A stretch of DNA of 64,000 bases from Yoonia sp. F2084L (GTDB lineage: Bacteria; Pseudomonadota; Alphaproteobacteria; Rhodobacterales; Rhodobacteraceae): the NCBI RefSeq assembly GCF_023015625.1, contig NZ_JALKAH010000001.1, forward strand, positions 682,001 through 746,000, given 5' to 3'. A program made the position numbers and the translations under genes. The notes under the pieces are model-generated. The model worked only from the letters and a program-made list of their open reading frames with translations. It was not told where the DNA came from and did not search any database. Shown here in pieces: positions 7,973 to 16,656 of the stretch. The first letter of the stretch is position 1. Each line of letters starts with the position of its first letter.

Positions 7973-8422
7973 ATGAAACGTATATCTTTGGCCGTACTGG
8001 CCTTTCTCACCTTGTCCGCAACCACAGCCGTCGCTGAAAGCGTGATCACGATCACAGACGCCAAGGCTTTTGAAACCGCACCCTCTGCGATGGCCGGCGG
8101 CGGCTTTATGCAGATTACCAACACAGGTACCACGGACGACCGCTTGGTCGGCGTCGAGGCCGATTTCCCGCGCGTTGAAATCCACACAACAGAGTTTACG
8201 GATGGGGTCGCCAAAATGATGCATATCGACGGCATCGACGTGCCTGCTGGCGAAACTGTCGTGTTGGAGCCCGGTGCTTTGCATGTGATGTTCATGGGAC
8301 TTCAGGGCGACCCACTGGAGGAAGGTGAAACCGTGCCCGCCACACTGATTTTTGAACAAGCTGGCGAGGTTGAAGTGCTGTTCAACGTCGTGAAACGCGA
8401 TATGGCTGCGCACAGCAACTGA
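7973..8422 (+). CDS. Periplasmic copper chaperone PCu(A)C
   Basis: A 149-residue periplasmic protein that delivers Cu(I) to the CuA site of cytochrome oxidase. It has a signal peptide ending at about residue 21 (TTAVA). Copper ligands are seen in the usual H-(M)-X10-M-X21-H-X-M arrangement: VEIHTTEFTDGVAKMM, then PGALHVMFMGL. Followed at 31 bases by SCO, with which it works. Confidence 0.93.
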   Translation: MKRISLAVLAFLTLSATTAVAESVITITDAKAFETAPSAMAGGGFMQITNTGTTDDRLVGVEADFPRVEIHTTEFTDGVAKMMHIDGIDVPAGETVVLEPGALHVMFMGLQGDPLEEGETVPATLIFEQAGEVEVLFNVVKRDMAAHSN

Positions 8423-8453
8423 TACAGAAACGCCCATTTGAAAGGAGACACTT

Positions 8454-9059
8454 ATGAAAGCTGTCATCTTCGGGACCACGACCCTCGCAGCCGCTGCTGC
8501 CATCGGCACCTATACGTGGCAGTCCCAGAACGCGATGCCAAATCCTTGTGGCGATACCGCCGTAGCCGGAAGCGCCATCGGTGGTCCGTTTGAGCTGGTG
8601 TCAGAGACGGGTGAAACGGTCACAGACACCGACGTAATCACGAAACCCACACTGGTCTACTTTGGCTATACGTTCTGCCCCGACGTCTGTCCGCTGGACA
8701 GCGCACGCAATGCGCAGGCCGCTTATATGCTGGAAGAACAAGGGCTTGACCTTGGTACGATTTTTATCTCGGTCGATCCGCAGCGCGATACCGTCGAAGT
8801 CGTGCGCGACTTTACGGATAACTTCCACGAAGACATGATCGGGCTGACAGGCACGCCTGAGCAGGTGAAAGCAGCCAGTCAAGCCTACAAGACCTACTAT
8901 CGCGCACAGGACGACGACCCAGAGTTCTACCTCGTTGATCACTCTACCCAGACCTATTTGATGTTCCCGGAAACAGGTTTCAAAACATTCTTCCGGCGCG
9001 ACAATACGCCCGAGCAGGTCGCTGAAATCTCGGCCTGTTTTATCAATCAGCTCAGTTGA
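8454..9059 (+). CDS. SCO1/SenC family copper chaperone/thiol reductase
   Basis: A 201-residue thioredoxin-fold protein anchored by one N-terminal hydrophobic segment. It prepares the CuA site of cytochrome c oxidase. The copper/thiol motif CPDVC (in YFGYTFCPDVCPLD) and the distal histidine in LVDHSTQTYLMFP are both present. AAAGGAGA lies eight bases before the ATG. It is co-oriented with PCu(A)C upstream, and a strong hairpin follows before hemN. Confidence 0.93.
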   Translation: MKAVIFGTTTLAAAAAIGTYTWQSQNAMPNPCGDTAVAGSAIGGPFELVSETGETVTDTDVITKPTLVYFGYTFCPDVCPLDSARNAQAAYMLEEQGLDLGTIFISVDPQRDTVEVVRDFTDNFHEDMIGLTGTPEQVKAASQAYKTYYRAQDDDPEFYLVDHSTQTYLMFPETGFKTFFRRDNTPEQVAEISACFINQLS

Positions 9060-9072
9060 TACACACAAAGAA

Positions 9073-9101
9073 TTCTTGCGCCATTTGATCTGGCGCAAGA
9101 A
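9073..9101. terminator. Strong hairpin between SCO and hemN, probable terminator or processing site
   Basis: Perfect 11-bp inverted repeat TTCTTGCGCCA / TGGCGCAAGAA with a 7-base loop (9084-9090), starting 13 bases past the SCO stop. No T run follows on the plus strand, so it may attenuate rather than end transcription. Confidence 0.55.
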
Positions 9102-9132
9102 ACCCCATGCGGCATTCTGTCAAAACAGATGC

Positions 9133-10482
9133 ATGGAACACCTCGCAAACCTTCGTCGCACGGGCCTTTTTGACGCCCGCGTCCCCCGCTACACCAGTTA
9201 CCCGCCGGCGACTGCGTTCTCCCCGCAGACAGGTGCGAGTTTTCAGGTCAGTTGCCTCAAAGCACTTGATCCAGCTACGCCTGTGTCGGTCTATATCCAT
9301 ATTCCGTTTTGCGAGCGTCTTTGCTGGTTTTGCGCATGCCGGACGCAAGGGACAACAACGCTCAAGCCGGTCGCGAACTATCTGCGGGTTGTGAAGAACG
9401 AACTTGAGCTATTGCGCGCCACGCTACCGACAGGCGTCACGATGGGGCAGATGCATTGGGGCGGTGGCACGCCTACGATCCTGCCACCTGATATGATCCG
9501 CGCGTTGGCGCAGGCCGTCAAAGACGTGATCCCGCCTGCCCCCGATTTCAGTTTCTCGGTCGAGATTGATCCAACGTTGGTGGATGACGCCAAAATCGCA
9601 GCATTGGCCGAAATGGGGATGACCCGCGCCAGCATCGGCATTCAGGACTTCGCAGTTGATGTGCAAGAGGCCATCGGGCGCAAACAAAGCTTTGCTGAAA
9701 CGCGTGCCTGCGTCGACAGCCTGCGCGCCGCTGGCATCACTTCCCTGAATGCGGATCTGGTCTATGGCCTACCGCATCAAACGCCTGCCAAGCTGGCCAA
9801 TACGATCGCGAAAGTACGCGCGCTGGATCCCGACCGCATCGCCCTGTTCGGCTATGCCCATGTGCCCACATTCTCAAAACGGCAGAGACTTATCCGCAAT
9901 GACGCTTTGCCGGGCGAAGAAGAGCGCTATCACTTGGCCCGTCAGGCCGCCCAGGCCTTTACCGGCAGCGGCTATCACGCCATTGGGATCGACCATTTCG
10001 GCAAGCCAGACGACAGCCTGACCATTGCTGCCAAAAACGGCCATCTGCGTCGCAACTTTCAAGGGTACACCGATGACACCTGCCCAACGCTGATCGGCAT
10101 CGGCGCGTCATCCATTTCGCAATTCGCGCAAGGCTATGTTCAGAATGCATCGGCCACTGCCGCATACATCGAACGGGTTGAGGCCGGGGTTTTGTCAGGC
10201 CATCGCGGTTATGAAATGAACGCCGATGACAGGTTACGCGCTGCGGCAATCAACATGCTGATGTGCGACTTTAAGATTGATCTCAAGACGCTGGACACCC
10301 ATCCCAACGCGCGCTCTTTGGGGCCGATCCACACGGCGATCCTGGAAGACTTTGCAGGCTATGTCGTGGCCACGGGTACGGGGTTGCGGATCACGCATGC
10401 TGGGCGCGCCCTGACGCGGATCATTGCGCAACGCTACGACGGGTTCAGCGATATCGCCGCACAGTATTCACAGGCCTCATAA
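9133..10482 (+). CDS. hemN: Oxygen-independent coproporphyrinogen III dehydrogenase
   Basis: A 449-residue radical SAM enzyme that decarboxylates coproporphyrinogen III to protoporphyrinogen IX without oxygen. VPRYTSYPPA lies at the N-terminus (about 16-25), and the 4Fe-4S CxxxCxxC motif is CERLCWFCAC near residues 58-67. GGGTP follows at the SAM site, and the HemN C-terminal domain is present. Start set at the ATG 9133 giving the normal family length; the frame also runs upstream into the hairpin at 9073-9101. Placement beside oxidase copper chaperones fits low-oxygen respiration. A clear FNR box was not found. Confidence 0.92.
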   Translation: MEHLANLRRTGLFDARVPRYTSYPPATAFSPQTGASFQVSCLKALDPATPVSVYIHIPFCERLCWFCACRTQGTTTLKPVANYLRVVKNELELLRATLPTGVTMGQMHWGGGTPTILPPDMIRALAQAVKDVIPPAPDFSFSVEIDPTLVDDAKIAALAEMGMTRASIGIQDFAVDVQEAIGRKQSFAETRACVDSLRAAGITSLNADLVYGLPHQTPAKLANTIAKVRALDPDRIALFGYAHVPTFSKRQRLIRNDALPGEEERYHLARQAAQAFTGSGYHAIGIDHFGKPDDSLTIAAKNGHLRRNFQGYTDDTCPTLIGIGASSISQFAQGYVQNASATAAYIERVEAGVLSGHRGYEMNADDRLRAAAINMLMCDFKIDLKTLDTHPNARSLGPIHTAILEDFAGYVVATGTGLRITHAGRALTRIIAQRYDGFSDIAAQYSQAS

Positions 10483-10546
10483 ACAGGTCCATTGATCTTC
10501 TGCAAGCCCGCGCCATCTAGAGGCAGGCAACCAGAAAGGCCGCCCA

Positions 10547-10891
10547 ATGGACATCATCAACATCATCTTCGCAATCCTCAGCATCGGGCTGGGCTGTTTT
10601 GGCTGGCTGGCGCCACGCTATACACTTGGCGCGCTTGATCTACAGATGGGCGACACCACCATGGGCATGTCAGAGGTGCGCGCGTCTGCAGGATGTCTGT
10701 TTGTCGGAATGGGAATTGGCGCTCTGATCTTGGGCACGCCGGAGGCCTATGTCATGCTGGGGTTCTGCTGGTCGGGGGCTGCTGCGGGACGATTGACATC
10801 AATCATGGTGGATGGGGCCAGCCGCAAGAAGTGGATCTATTTCGTGGTCGAAGCAGCCGTGGGCATTCCGGCAATTCTGCTCAACCTCTAA
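10547..10891 (+). CDS. DUF4345-like small membrane protein
   Basis: A 114-residue protein with four hydrophobic segments (about 3-20, 47-63, 67-85 and 96-112) and a conserved MSEVRASAGCLFVGMGIGAL stretch with the charged ExR pair, as in the DUF4345 family. AGAAAGG lies before the ATG. Function is unknown. It stands alone between hemN and a bidirectional terminator. Confidence 0.7.
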   Translation: MDIINIIFAILSIGLGCFGWLAPRYTLGALDLQMGDTTMGMSEVRASAGCLFVGMGIGALILGTPEAYVMLGFCWSGAAAGRLTSIMVDGASRKKWIYFVVEAAVGIPAILLNL

Positions 10892-10916
10892 ATCAGGAAC
10901 GTGAATCGGTAACGAA

Positions 10917-10942
10917 AAAGGGGCAGCCTGCGCCGCCCCTTT
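10917..10942. terminator. Bidirectional terminator between convergent genes
   Basis: Perfect 8-bp stem AAAGGGGC/GCCCCTTT with a 10-base loop. A flanked left arm (AAAAAGGGGC) gives a U-rich tail on the minus strand. It serves the DUF4345 gene (plus) and the OmpA-fusion gene (minus). Confidence 0.8.
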
Positions 10943-10964
10943 AGCTTATTCAGTGTAAAGGTGT

Positions 10965-12542
10965 CTACCGCACCCAAACCTCAACCCGGCGGTTCCGTGA
11001 CCGACCAAAGTCGTTGTCATTGCAGCTCACAGGTGCGGCTTCGCCAAATCCAACCGTTTTCATGTCCAAGCCGCGCAGTGCGCCAGCATCAGGATGGGTC
11101 CGCACACGTTGCAGAACCTCGGCCGCACGATTGCGTGAGAGCTGCACGTTGTAGGCATAGTCACCAACAATATCAGCAAATCCGACGAAAATGAACTCAC
11201 GGTCGGCATTTTCAGGCCGCGCCATATAATCCACCAGACGGTCGATATCGCGGAGTGCTTTGCTATCAAGCGCAAACTCACCCGTGTCAAAACGAATAGT
11301 CAAAGACAATCGGTCCGCGCTCACCAGTTCATTTATAATATCGTTGCGGGCGGCTTGACCAATGCGTGCAGGTTGCCCGATCAAAGCCGCATCCATCAGG
11401 CGGGCCAGCGCACGATCGTCCTCAACAAGCCCGAGGCTGAAGTACCCCGACTCAGCCACATATTCGTCCGCAGCTGGTGAAATCATGAAATTCACCAACT
11501 GGCGCACCTCAGGCTTTGGGTTCTGGTTGTCGATGTAAAGCCGGATGCGACGGCCAAGCAGATACTCTTCTGCCTTGCTTTTGAATGGTGTTGCTTCTGT
11601 CACAACGCCACAATCTAGAACAAGGTCAATCGGCTTGGTGTCACCGACGTTATCGCTGATGGAATACCCAATTGCACCAGGGTTGTCCTGAACGAATTCC
11701 CGCATATCGCGGCCACGGTCCAGTTCAGCTGTCCCGGGTGATAGGTCACGTTCCGCGCCAAAAGCCCAGTTTTCAAAGTTTCTACGGGCGGAACCCCCGT
11801 CGCGCGCGCCGGGCATGATTGCGAGGTTTGGGCCGCCGACTTGCGACCAGTTGGTGATCTGATCCGTGTAGATCCCAACGAGTTCTTGGCGCGAAAGCTC
11901 GTCAACGGGGTTGCTTGTATGCACCGTCATCAGAACTGAGTCGACGCCAACAATATACTCTTGCGCCGGATCAAACAGGTCGCCTCGCCCCTGTGCGGCG
12001 AGTGCTGCAACCTGGTTTGCGTCAGGCGGCCCAGAGGCCATGGCGATGTCAGCAGTGCCTTCGATCAGCCGGTCAAATCCGATTTCGGAATCGTTCGACT
12101 CGACTTCCATGACGAACGGATCGCCACCACCGATGGGCGTGAAAACATACTGTGCAATGTCATCAGGAAACTCAATCGGCTCTGATACGGTTGCGTTCAG
12201 AAGCTCTGCAAAGGGCTCCATCACCAGTGGCATCAGATCTTCGCCAACGTTGTCGGATCCGACCATGACCAGGTCGGCAGGAAGACGCGTCGGTGCGGCC
12301 TCCGGGCATCCGGGGCCATCGCATGTGACGGTCGATCTGGTGATACGCAATTGACCCATATCAGGGACATTGACGATATAAGCATCATCGCCAGCCGAAA
12401 TCAGATCACCCGTTATCTCAATGTTGCCATCAGTTGAACGAAGCGTGACTTCTTCTGCCATTGCAGGTGTTGCAAGCATCAGTGCCGCAGCTGATACATT
12501 TGTCAGGACACGTCGTGCGGCGCATTTGGTGATTGGAAACAT
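10965..12542 (-). CDS. PstS-type substrate-binding domain fused to a C-terminal OmpA domain
   Basis: A 525-residue exported protein. A signal peptide (TNVSAAALMLATPAMA) ends at about residue 29. A 60-residue segment with a Cys-x-x-x-x-Cys pair follows, then a phosphate-binding-like type II periplasmic domain (about 85-390; VGSDNVGEDLMPLVMEPFAE, IMPGARDGGSARRNFENWAF). The C-terminal OmpA peptidoglycan-binding domain (about 410-525) shows LSRNRAAEVLQRVR and RSRNRRVEVWVR. Start set at 12542, with GAGGGT before the ATG. No ABC permease or ATPase lies nearby, so the binding domain probably works as a wall-tethered sensor or scavenger rather than a classic importer subunit. Ligand unknown. Confidence 0.85.
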   Translation of the reverse strand: MFPITKCAARRVLTNVSAAALMLATPAMAEEVTLRSTDGNIEITGDLISAGDDAYIVNVPDMGQLRITRSTVTCDGPGCPEAAPTRLPADLVMVGSDNVGEDLMPLVMEPFAELLNATVSEPIEFPDDIAQYVFTPIGGGDPFVMEVESNDSEIGFDRLIEGTADIAMASGPPDANQVAALAAQGRGDLFDPAQEYIVGVDSVLMTVHTSNPVDELSRQELVGIYTDQITNWSQVGGPNLAIMPGARDGGSARRNFENWAFGAERDLSPGTAELDRGRDMREFVQDNPGAIGYSISDNVGDTKPIDLVLDCGVVTEATPFKSKAEEYLLGRRIRLYIDNQNPKPEVRQLVNFMISPAADEYVAESGYFSLGLVEDDRALARLMDAALIGQPARIGQAARNDIINELVSADRLSLTIRFDTGEFALDSKALRDIDRLVDYMARPENADREFIFVGFADIVGDYAYNVQLSRNRAAEVLQRVRTHPDAGALRGLDMKTVGFGEAAPVSCNDNDFGRSRNRRVEVWVR

Positions 12543-12822
12543 CTGACCCTCATTACTATTTACTTCTGGCAGAACTAACATTGCTCACACGCCCACCGAA
12601 ACGCAAGCAAATTACGCTGCCGCCACGTAACCGGGTGCTGAGAGATGCCATTTTACAATAATTTTGCTGAGTCAGGTTTTGTTCACCGCAGCAATTTATG
12701 GATAATCCCACAAGGATTTTGCCATTGTTTCATTAAGATAACCGATCTTGAATCTGAGTCGCGCTTTACGCGAACTGATCATCCCCTTGCAGGAGTCGAA
12801 GATGTTGCTTATGTCTCATTTG

Positions 12823-13132
12823 TCCTTCGGGACTATGGACATAAACGCGCTCGTAATAAGCGGATCGGACCCGGGGGCGGTACCCGGCGTCTCCACCAAA
12901 CACCCTTCATTTGGGGGCTATGGGGACGAAATAGGATCGACGAACGTCTAAAGGGGTAAGCTTTGTCTCGGTGAGTTACCACCGTTATCGGTACAAATTG
13001 TATAGTTGCAAATGACAACAATGCACCGATGGCAGTCGCAGCGTAAGCTGTGCCTAATATCGAACCTTAACTCCTTGGGTTTTGCGACCTAAGGCGGGGT
13101 CCGCAGGTACCTGGCAACAGAAACCTGCACTT
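12823..13132 (+). ncRNA. ssrA: Transfer-messenger RNA, circularly permuted two-piece alphaproteobacterial form
   Basis: The RNA rescues stalled ribosomes. The tag-coding part is at 13008-13046 and reads ANDNNAPMAVAA followed by TAA. The mature 5' acceptor strand GGGGACG is at 12922-12928, followed by AAATAGGATCGACG. Its partner CGTCTCC-A-CCA lies upstream at 12888-12898, pairing seven bases with one G-U. A T-arm-like stem CCGGG/CCCGG (12871-12875, 12883-12887) precedes it. So the acceptor half comes first, a short spacer (12899-12921) is removed, and the coding half follows: the permuted order known in alphaproteobacteria. Outer ends are estimates: a UUCG hairpin at about 12823 and a GCAGGT/ACCTGC stem ending at about 13132. 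The 280 bases before it hold no gene I can support. Confidence 0.93.
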
Positions 13133-13184
13133 TCCCTCATATAAAATGCACATTTGTTAGGCGACCACACGGTTGTGTCTTGCA

Positions 13185-13865
13185 ATGGCAAACCGCTCTG
13201 CGCACCATAAGCTGATGATAAGATTTGTGTTTGCTTTCATGGTGTCATTCGCCCCGGTAGCCGCAAGGGCCTGCGATACCGCGTTGATCCTGACAATTGA
13301 TGTTTCCAACTCCATTGATGTCGCCGAGTATCGCCTGCAAACAGACGGGCTGGCAGATGCGCTGGGCGATCCTGAAATTGTTGAAACGATGGTCGCTGGC
13401 GAAAACTACCTGACTGTCGTGCAATGGTCTGGCGTGGACAAGCAAACTGTCTCAATCCCATGGACGCAGATGCGCACGGCGCTGGATGTTCAAGGTTTTG
13501 CGCAGAAAGCCCGCCTGATGGAACGTGCCTTTGTTCTATCAGATACCGCCCCGGCCGAGGCGATCTGGTTCTCGCTGGGTTTGTTTGATCAGGTGCCTGA
13601 CTGCAACCGTCAGGTGATTGATGTTTCGGGCGATGGCACACCGAATGGCGGCACAGACGTACGCGCTGCACGCAATGCCGCTGAACGCGCAGGTGTGACC
13701 ATCAACGGTATCGCGATTGAATCGATGGGTCTGGCCATAACGAACTTTTATCGTGGTGCGGTCATTACCCGTAACGGGTTTGTTATGACAGCGCGCACCC
13801 ACCGCGAGTACCCGCAAACCATCCGTGCCAAGATCCTACGCGAGATCAGCCGCATCTTTGGCTAG
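13185..13865 (+). CDS. DUF1194 exported protein with a von Willebrand A-like domain
   Basis: A 226-residue protein with a signal peptide (IRFVFAFMVSFAPVAARA). A VWA-like domain has the metal-site start DTALILTIDVSNSID and the later DVSGDGTPNGGTD. DUF1194 is a periplasmic family of unknown function. No good Shine-Dalgarno is seen; an ATG at 13215 directly before the hydrophobic stretch is an alternative start. A single cysteine pair (about residues 34 and 150) could form a disulfide. It lies alone after the tmRNA gene. Confidence 0.8.
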   Translation: MANRSAHHKLMIRFVFAFMVSFAPVAARACDTALILTIDVSNSIDVAEYRLQTDGLADALGDPEIVETMVAGENYLTVVQWSGVDKQTVSIPWTQMRTALDVQGFAQKARLMERAFVLSDTAPAEAIWFSLGLFDQVPDCNRQVIDVSGDGTPNGGTDVRAARNAAERAGVTINGIAIESMGLAITNFYRGAVITRNGFVMTARTHREYPQTIRAKILREISRIFG

Positions 13866-13976
13866 GCTTGACCCTTGGCCCATAATTTCGCATCAAGACG
13901 CATGGGGTCCCGCGAACACCCCGTGAGGCCCCGGCCAAAGCATCGCATCCCCTGACACCTTCAGAAAGGATGCATC

Positions 13977-14774
13977 ATGGCTGCCTTCAACGAAATTTCC
14001 CCCGCCATCCTCATGCGATTGATCGGAACGTCGCAATGCCCCGTGATTGTTGATGTTTGTATTGACGATGACTTTGCAGAAGATCCGCATCTCGTTCCAA
14101 CTGCGTTTCGGCATCCGCACACCGATATGGACAGTCTTATTGCGCGTCTTGACGAAAGAGACGTCGTGATCACCTGTCATCAAGGCCTGAAACTGTCACA
14201 AGGTGTGGCAGCACACCTGCGCGCGCGCGGCTTCAACGCGCAAATCGTGACGGGAGGTAATGAGGCATGGAAAGACGCAAAGCTGCCCCGCGTGCCTGCC
14301 GAAAAGATCCCTGGCAAGCTTTGGATGACTAGGCATCGCCCCAAGATTGACCGGATCGCCTGCCCATGGCTGATCCGACGATTTATTGATCCTACGGCAG
14401 AATTTCTTTTCGTGCCCCCGTCTTCCGTCGTAGGCGTTGCCGACCGTTTCAATGCCACCGCTTTTGACATCGCGGGTGGAACATGGAGCCACGAGGGTGA
14501 CCTCTGCACCTTTGACAAGATGATAGCGGTCTTCGGGCTTACCCATCCCGCCCTTGATATGCTTGCCACGGTGGTTCGCGCAGCTGACACCAACAGGCAT
14601 GACCTTGCCCCGCAAGCGGCGGGTCTTTTGGCGGTCTCGGTCGGCCTGTCCCGGATGTTTCGCGATGACACAGAACAGCTAGAGGCGGGCATGCTGATCT
14701 ATGATGCACTTTATCGTTGGGCGCGCGATGGACAGGACGAAGGCCACGACTGGCCAGCGGGGCGCAAGGAATGA
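13977..14774 (+). CDS. Rhodanese-chromate resistance fusion (ChrB C-terminal type)
   Basis: A 265-residue cytosolic protein. The N-terminal rhodanese-like domain (about 1-105) has the catalytic cysteine in VVITCHQGLKLSQG. The C-terminal chromate-resistance domain (about 120-260) is recognised by KIDRIACPWLIRRFIDP and FDKMIAVFGLTHPAL. AGAAAGGATGC lies before the ATG. The ChrA gene overlaps its end by 4 bases (ATGA). Known ChrB proteins sense chromate or help reduce it; this form has rhodanese in place of the usual N-terminal domain, so a DNA-binding role should not be assumed. Confidence 0.88.
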   Translation: MAAFNEISPAILMRLIGTSQCPVIVDVCIDDDFAEDPHLVPTAFRHPHTDMDSLIARLDERDVVITCHQGLKLSQGVAAHLRARGFNAQIVTGGNEAWKDAKLPRVPAEKIPGKLWMTRHRPKIDRIACPWLIRRFIDPTAEFLFVPPSSVVGVADRFNATAFDIAGGTWSHEGDLCTFDKMIAVFGLTHPALDMLATVVRAADTNRHDLAPQAAGLLAVSVGLSRMFRDDTEQLEAGMLIYDALYRWARDGQDEGHDWPAGRKE

Positions 14775-16024
14775 CCCGCGAACTGATCCGCGTCTTTGGC
14801 CGCATCGGGCTTTTGTCCTTTGGTGGACCTGCGGCCCAGATTGCCCTGATGCATAAGGAACTGGTCGAAAATCGGGACTGGCTGAGTGAAGAACAGTTTT
14901 TGCGTGCACTGTCCTTTTGCATGCTGCTGCCCGGCCCCGAGGCCATGCAACTGGCCACATATGCCGGATGGAAACGACAAGGGATCGTCGGTGGACTGAT
15001 CGGCGGCGGGCTTTTCGTGCTGCCGGGTGCGCTTGTGATCATGGTGCTGGCCTTGGCATATGGTGCTTATGGCAATCTGCCGGTCGTGCAGGCCATGTTT
15101 CTGGGCGTCAAAGCAACAGTCGTGATCATCGTCATCGAGGCGTTACTGAAAATCGCCCGACGCGCCCTGATCAAGACACAACACCTTGTCCTTGCGGCGG
15201 CGGCGTTCATCGCACTGTTCTTATTCGCACTCCCCTTCCCGCTTGTCATCGCAATCGCCGCCATCATCGGCGCGCTTGGGACACCCGGAGAAGCGAGCAC
15301 GCCAACCAACCCAACCGGCAGCCTGCGGGGTAGCCTGAGGATCATCGCTGTCGGAGCCTTGATCTGGGCCGCCCCCTTTGGCCTGATCTCACTGACAGGC
15401 AATACGTTCCTTCAAGACGTCGGCATCTTCTTTTCGACTCTTGCGGTTGTCACCTTTGGCGGCGCCTATGCGGTGCTGGCCTATATGACGCAAGAGGTCG
15501 TCGTATCCTATGAATGGCTGACCACACCCCAAATGATGGACGCACTGGGGCTGGCCGAAACGACGCCGGGGCCGCTGATCCTTGTCACGCAGTTTGTCGC
15601 GATGATCGCAGGGCTTGCCGAAGGCGGGGCGCATCTGGCACTGATTGCGGGCGCGCTGACACTATGGGTGACCTTTGTGCCCTGCTTTATATGGATATTT
15701 GCCGGCGCCCCTTTGATAGACTGGCTTGACGGTCGCCCCCGTTTACGAGGGGCTTTGGCCGCGATCACTGCCGCTGTCGTGGGGGTCATTGCAAACCTGT
15801 CCCTTTGGTTTGCATACCATGTGTTTTTCCAGCAGGTGAACAGTGTTACGCTTGGCCCAATACAGACAATTTGGCCAAACCTTGCGACATTCCAACCACT
15901 TGCGATTGGTCTGGCGGTAATCACCGGCATCTTGCTGCTATGGCGACACTGGCCCCTGCCCCTTGTTCTGCTCATTTCGGCAGCACTCAGCCTGTGCGCA
16001 GGCCTAGCAACCGGCGCGATCTGA
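14771..16024 (+). CDS. chrA: Chromate efflux transporter
   Basis: A 417-residue inner-membrane transporter of the CHR family that exports chromate. It has two homologous halves. The first shows IGLLSFGGPAAQIALMH (about 12-28) and LPGPEAMQLATYAGW (about 57-71); the second shows VVTFGGAYAVLAYM and LAETTPGPLILVTQFVAM, about ten to twelve hydrophobic segments in all. The start ATG overlaps the rhodanese-ChrB stop, so the pair is translationally coupled. Confidence 0.93.
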   Translation: MTRELIRVFGRIGLLSFGGPAAQIALMHKELVENRDWLSEEQFLRALSFCMLLPGPEAMQLATYAGWKRQGIVGGLIGGGLFVLPGALVIMVLALAYGAYGNLPVVQAMFLGVKATVVIIVIEALLKIARRALIKTQHLVLAAAAFIALFLFALPFPLVIAIAAIIGALGTPGEASTPTNPTGSLRGSLRIIAVGALIWAAPFGLISLTGNTFLQDVGIFFSTLAVVTFGGAYAVLAYMTQEVVVSYEWLTTPQMMDALGLAETTPGPLILVTQFVAMIAGLAEGGAHLALIAGALTLWVTFVPCFIWIFAGAPLIDWLDGRPRLRGALAAITAAVVGVIANLSLWFAYHVFFQQVNSVTLGPIQTIWPNLATFQPLAIGLAVITGILLLWRHWPLPLVLLISAALSLCAGLATGAI

Positions 16025-16089
16025 CGCGCCCCCTTTTAACCGGCATCGAATCCCTTATGGTGGTTACATGACTTGAGGGGACCTGCACC

Positions 16090-16569
16090 GTGACCAGCAC
16101 CATCGACTACGGAAACCTGATGCACCGGGCCATGCGAGGGCTGATCCAAGAGGTTCTGACAGATATCCAGAAAGACGGGCTGCCGGGGCAACACCACTTC
16201 TTCATCACATTCGATACGATGCACCCGGATGTCGAAATCGCCGATTGGCTGTCGGACCGTTATCCCGGTGAAATGACTGTCGTCATCCAGCACTGGTTCG
16301 ATAATCTGGATGTCACAGGCGAAGGGTTCACGATTACCCTGAACTTTGGCGACAATCCCGAGACGCTTTATATCCCTTATGACGCGATCAAGACATTTGT
16401 TGATCCATCCGTCGAATTTGGCCTGCGTTTTGAAACGCAGGACGAGGATGAAGAAACAGACGACGATGTCGAAGAAGCGCCGATGGATGAAATGGTCGAA
16501 CCCGAAGAAGACAAAGACGACGCACCAAAAGAGGCCGAGGTCGTCAGCCTAGACCAGTTCCGCAAGTAG
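16090..16569 (+). CDS. sspB: SspB-family ClpXP adaptor (alpha type)
   Basis: A 159-residue adaptor that hands ssrA-tagged and other substrates to ClpXP. The folded substrate-binding domain covers about 1-118 (HHFFITFDTMHPDVEIADWL; PETLYIPYDAIKTFVDPSVEFGLRF). An acidic linker follows (about 120-147), and the C-terminal VVSLDQFRK is the ClpX-binding tail usual in alphaproteobacteria. GTG start with GAGGGGACC before it. Notably the tmRNA gene that makes its substrates lies 3 kb upstream. A fumarase operon follows. Confidence 0.92.
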   Translation: MTSTIDYGNLMHRAMRGLIQEVLTDIQKDGLPGQHHFFITFDTMHPDVEIADWLSDRYPGEMTVVIQHWFDNLDVTGEGFTITLNFGDNPETLYIPYDAIKTFVDPSVEFGLRFETQDEDEETDDDVEEAPMDEMVEPEEDKDDAPKEAEVVSLDQFRK

Positions 16570-16656
16570 ATAGAGTCGCCGCCGGATCCTTTGCGATATT
16601 GCGGATCATCCCCCCGCTGCCTATAGGTCAAGGTAACACAGCCGAAGGGGATCATC

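Noticed and set aside
9084..9101. Possible FNR box (TTGAT...) before hemN
   Set aside because: Only the left half matches TTGAT-N4-ATCAA and it lies in the loop of a strong hairpin.
12645..12959. 104-codon frame upstream of the DUF1194 gene
   Set aside because: It runs into the tmRNA acceptor half and has no family features.
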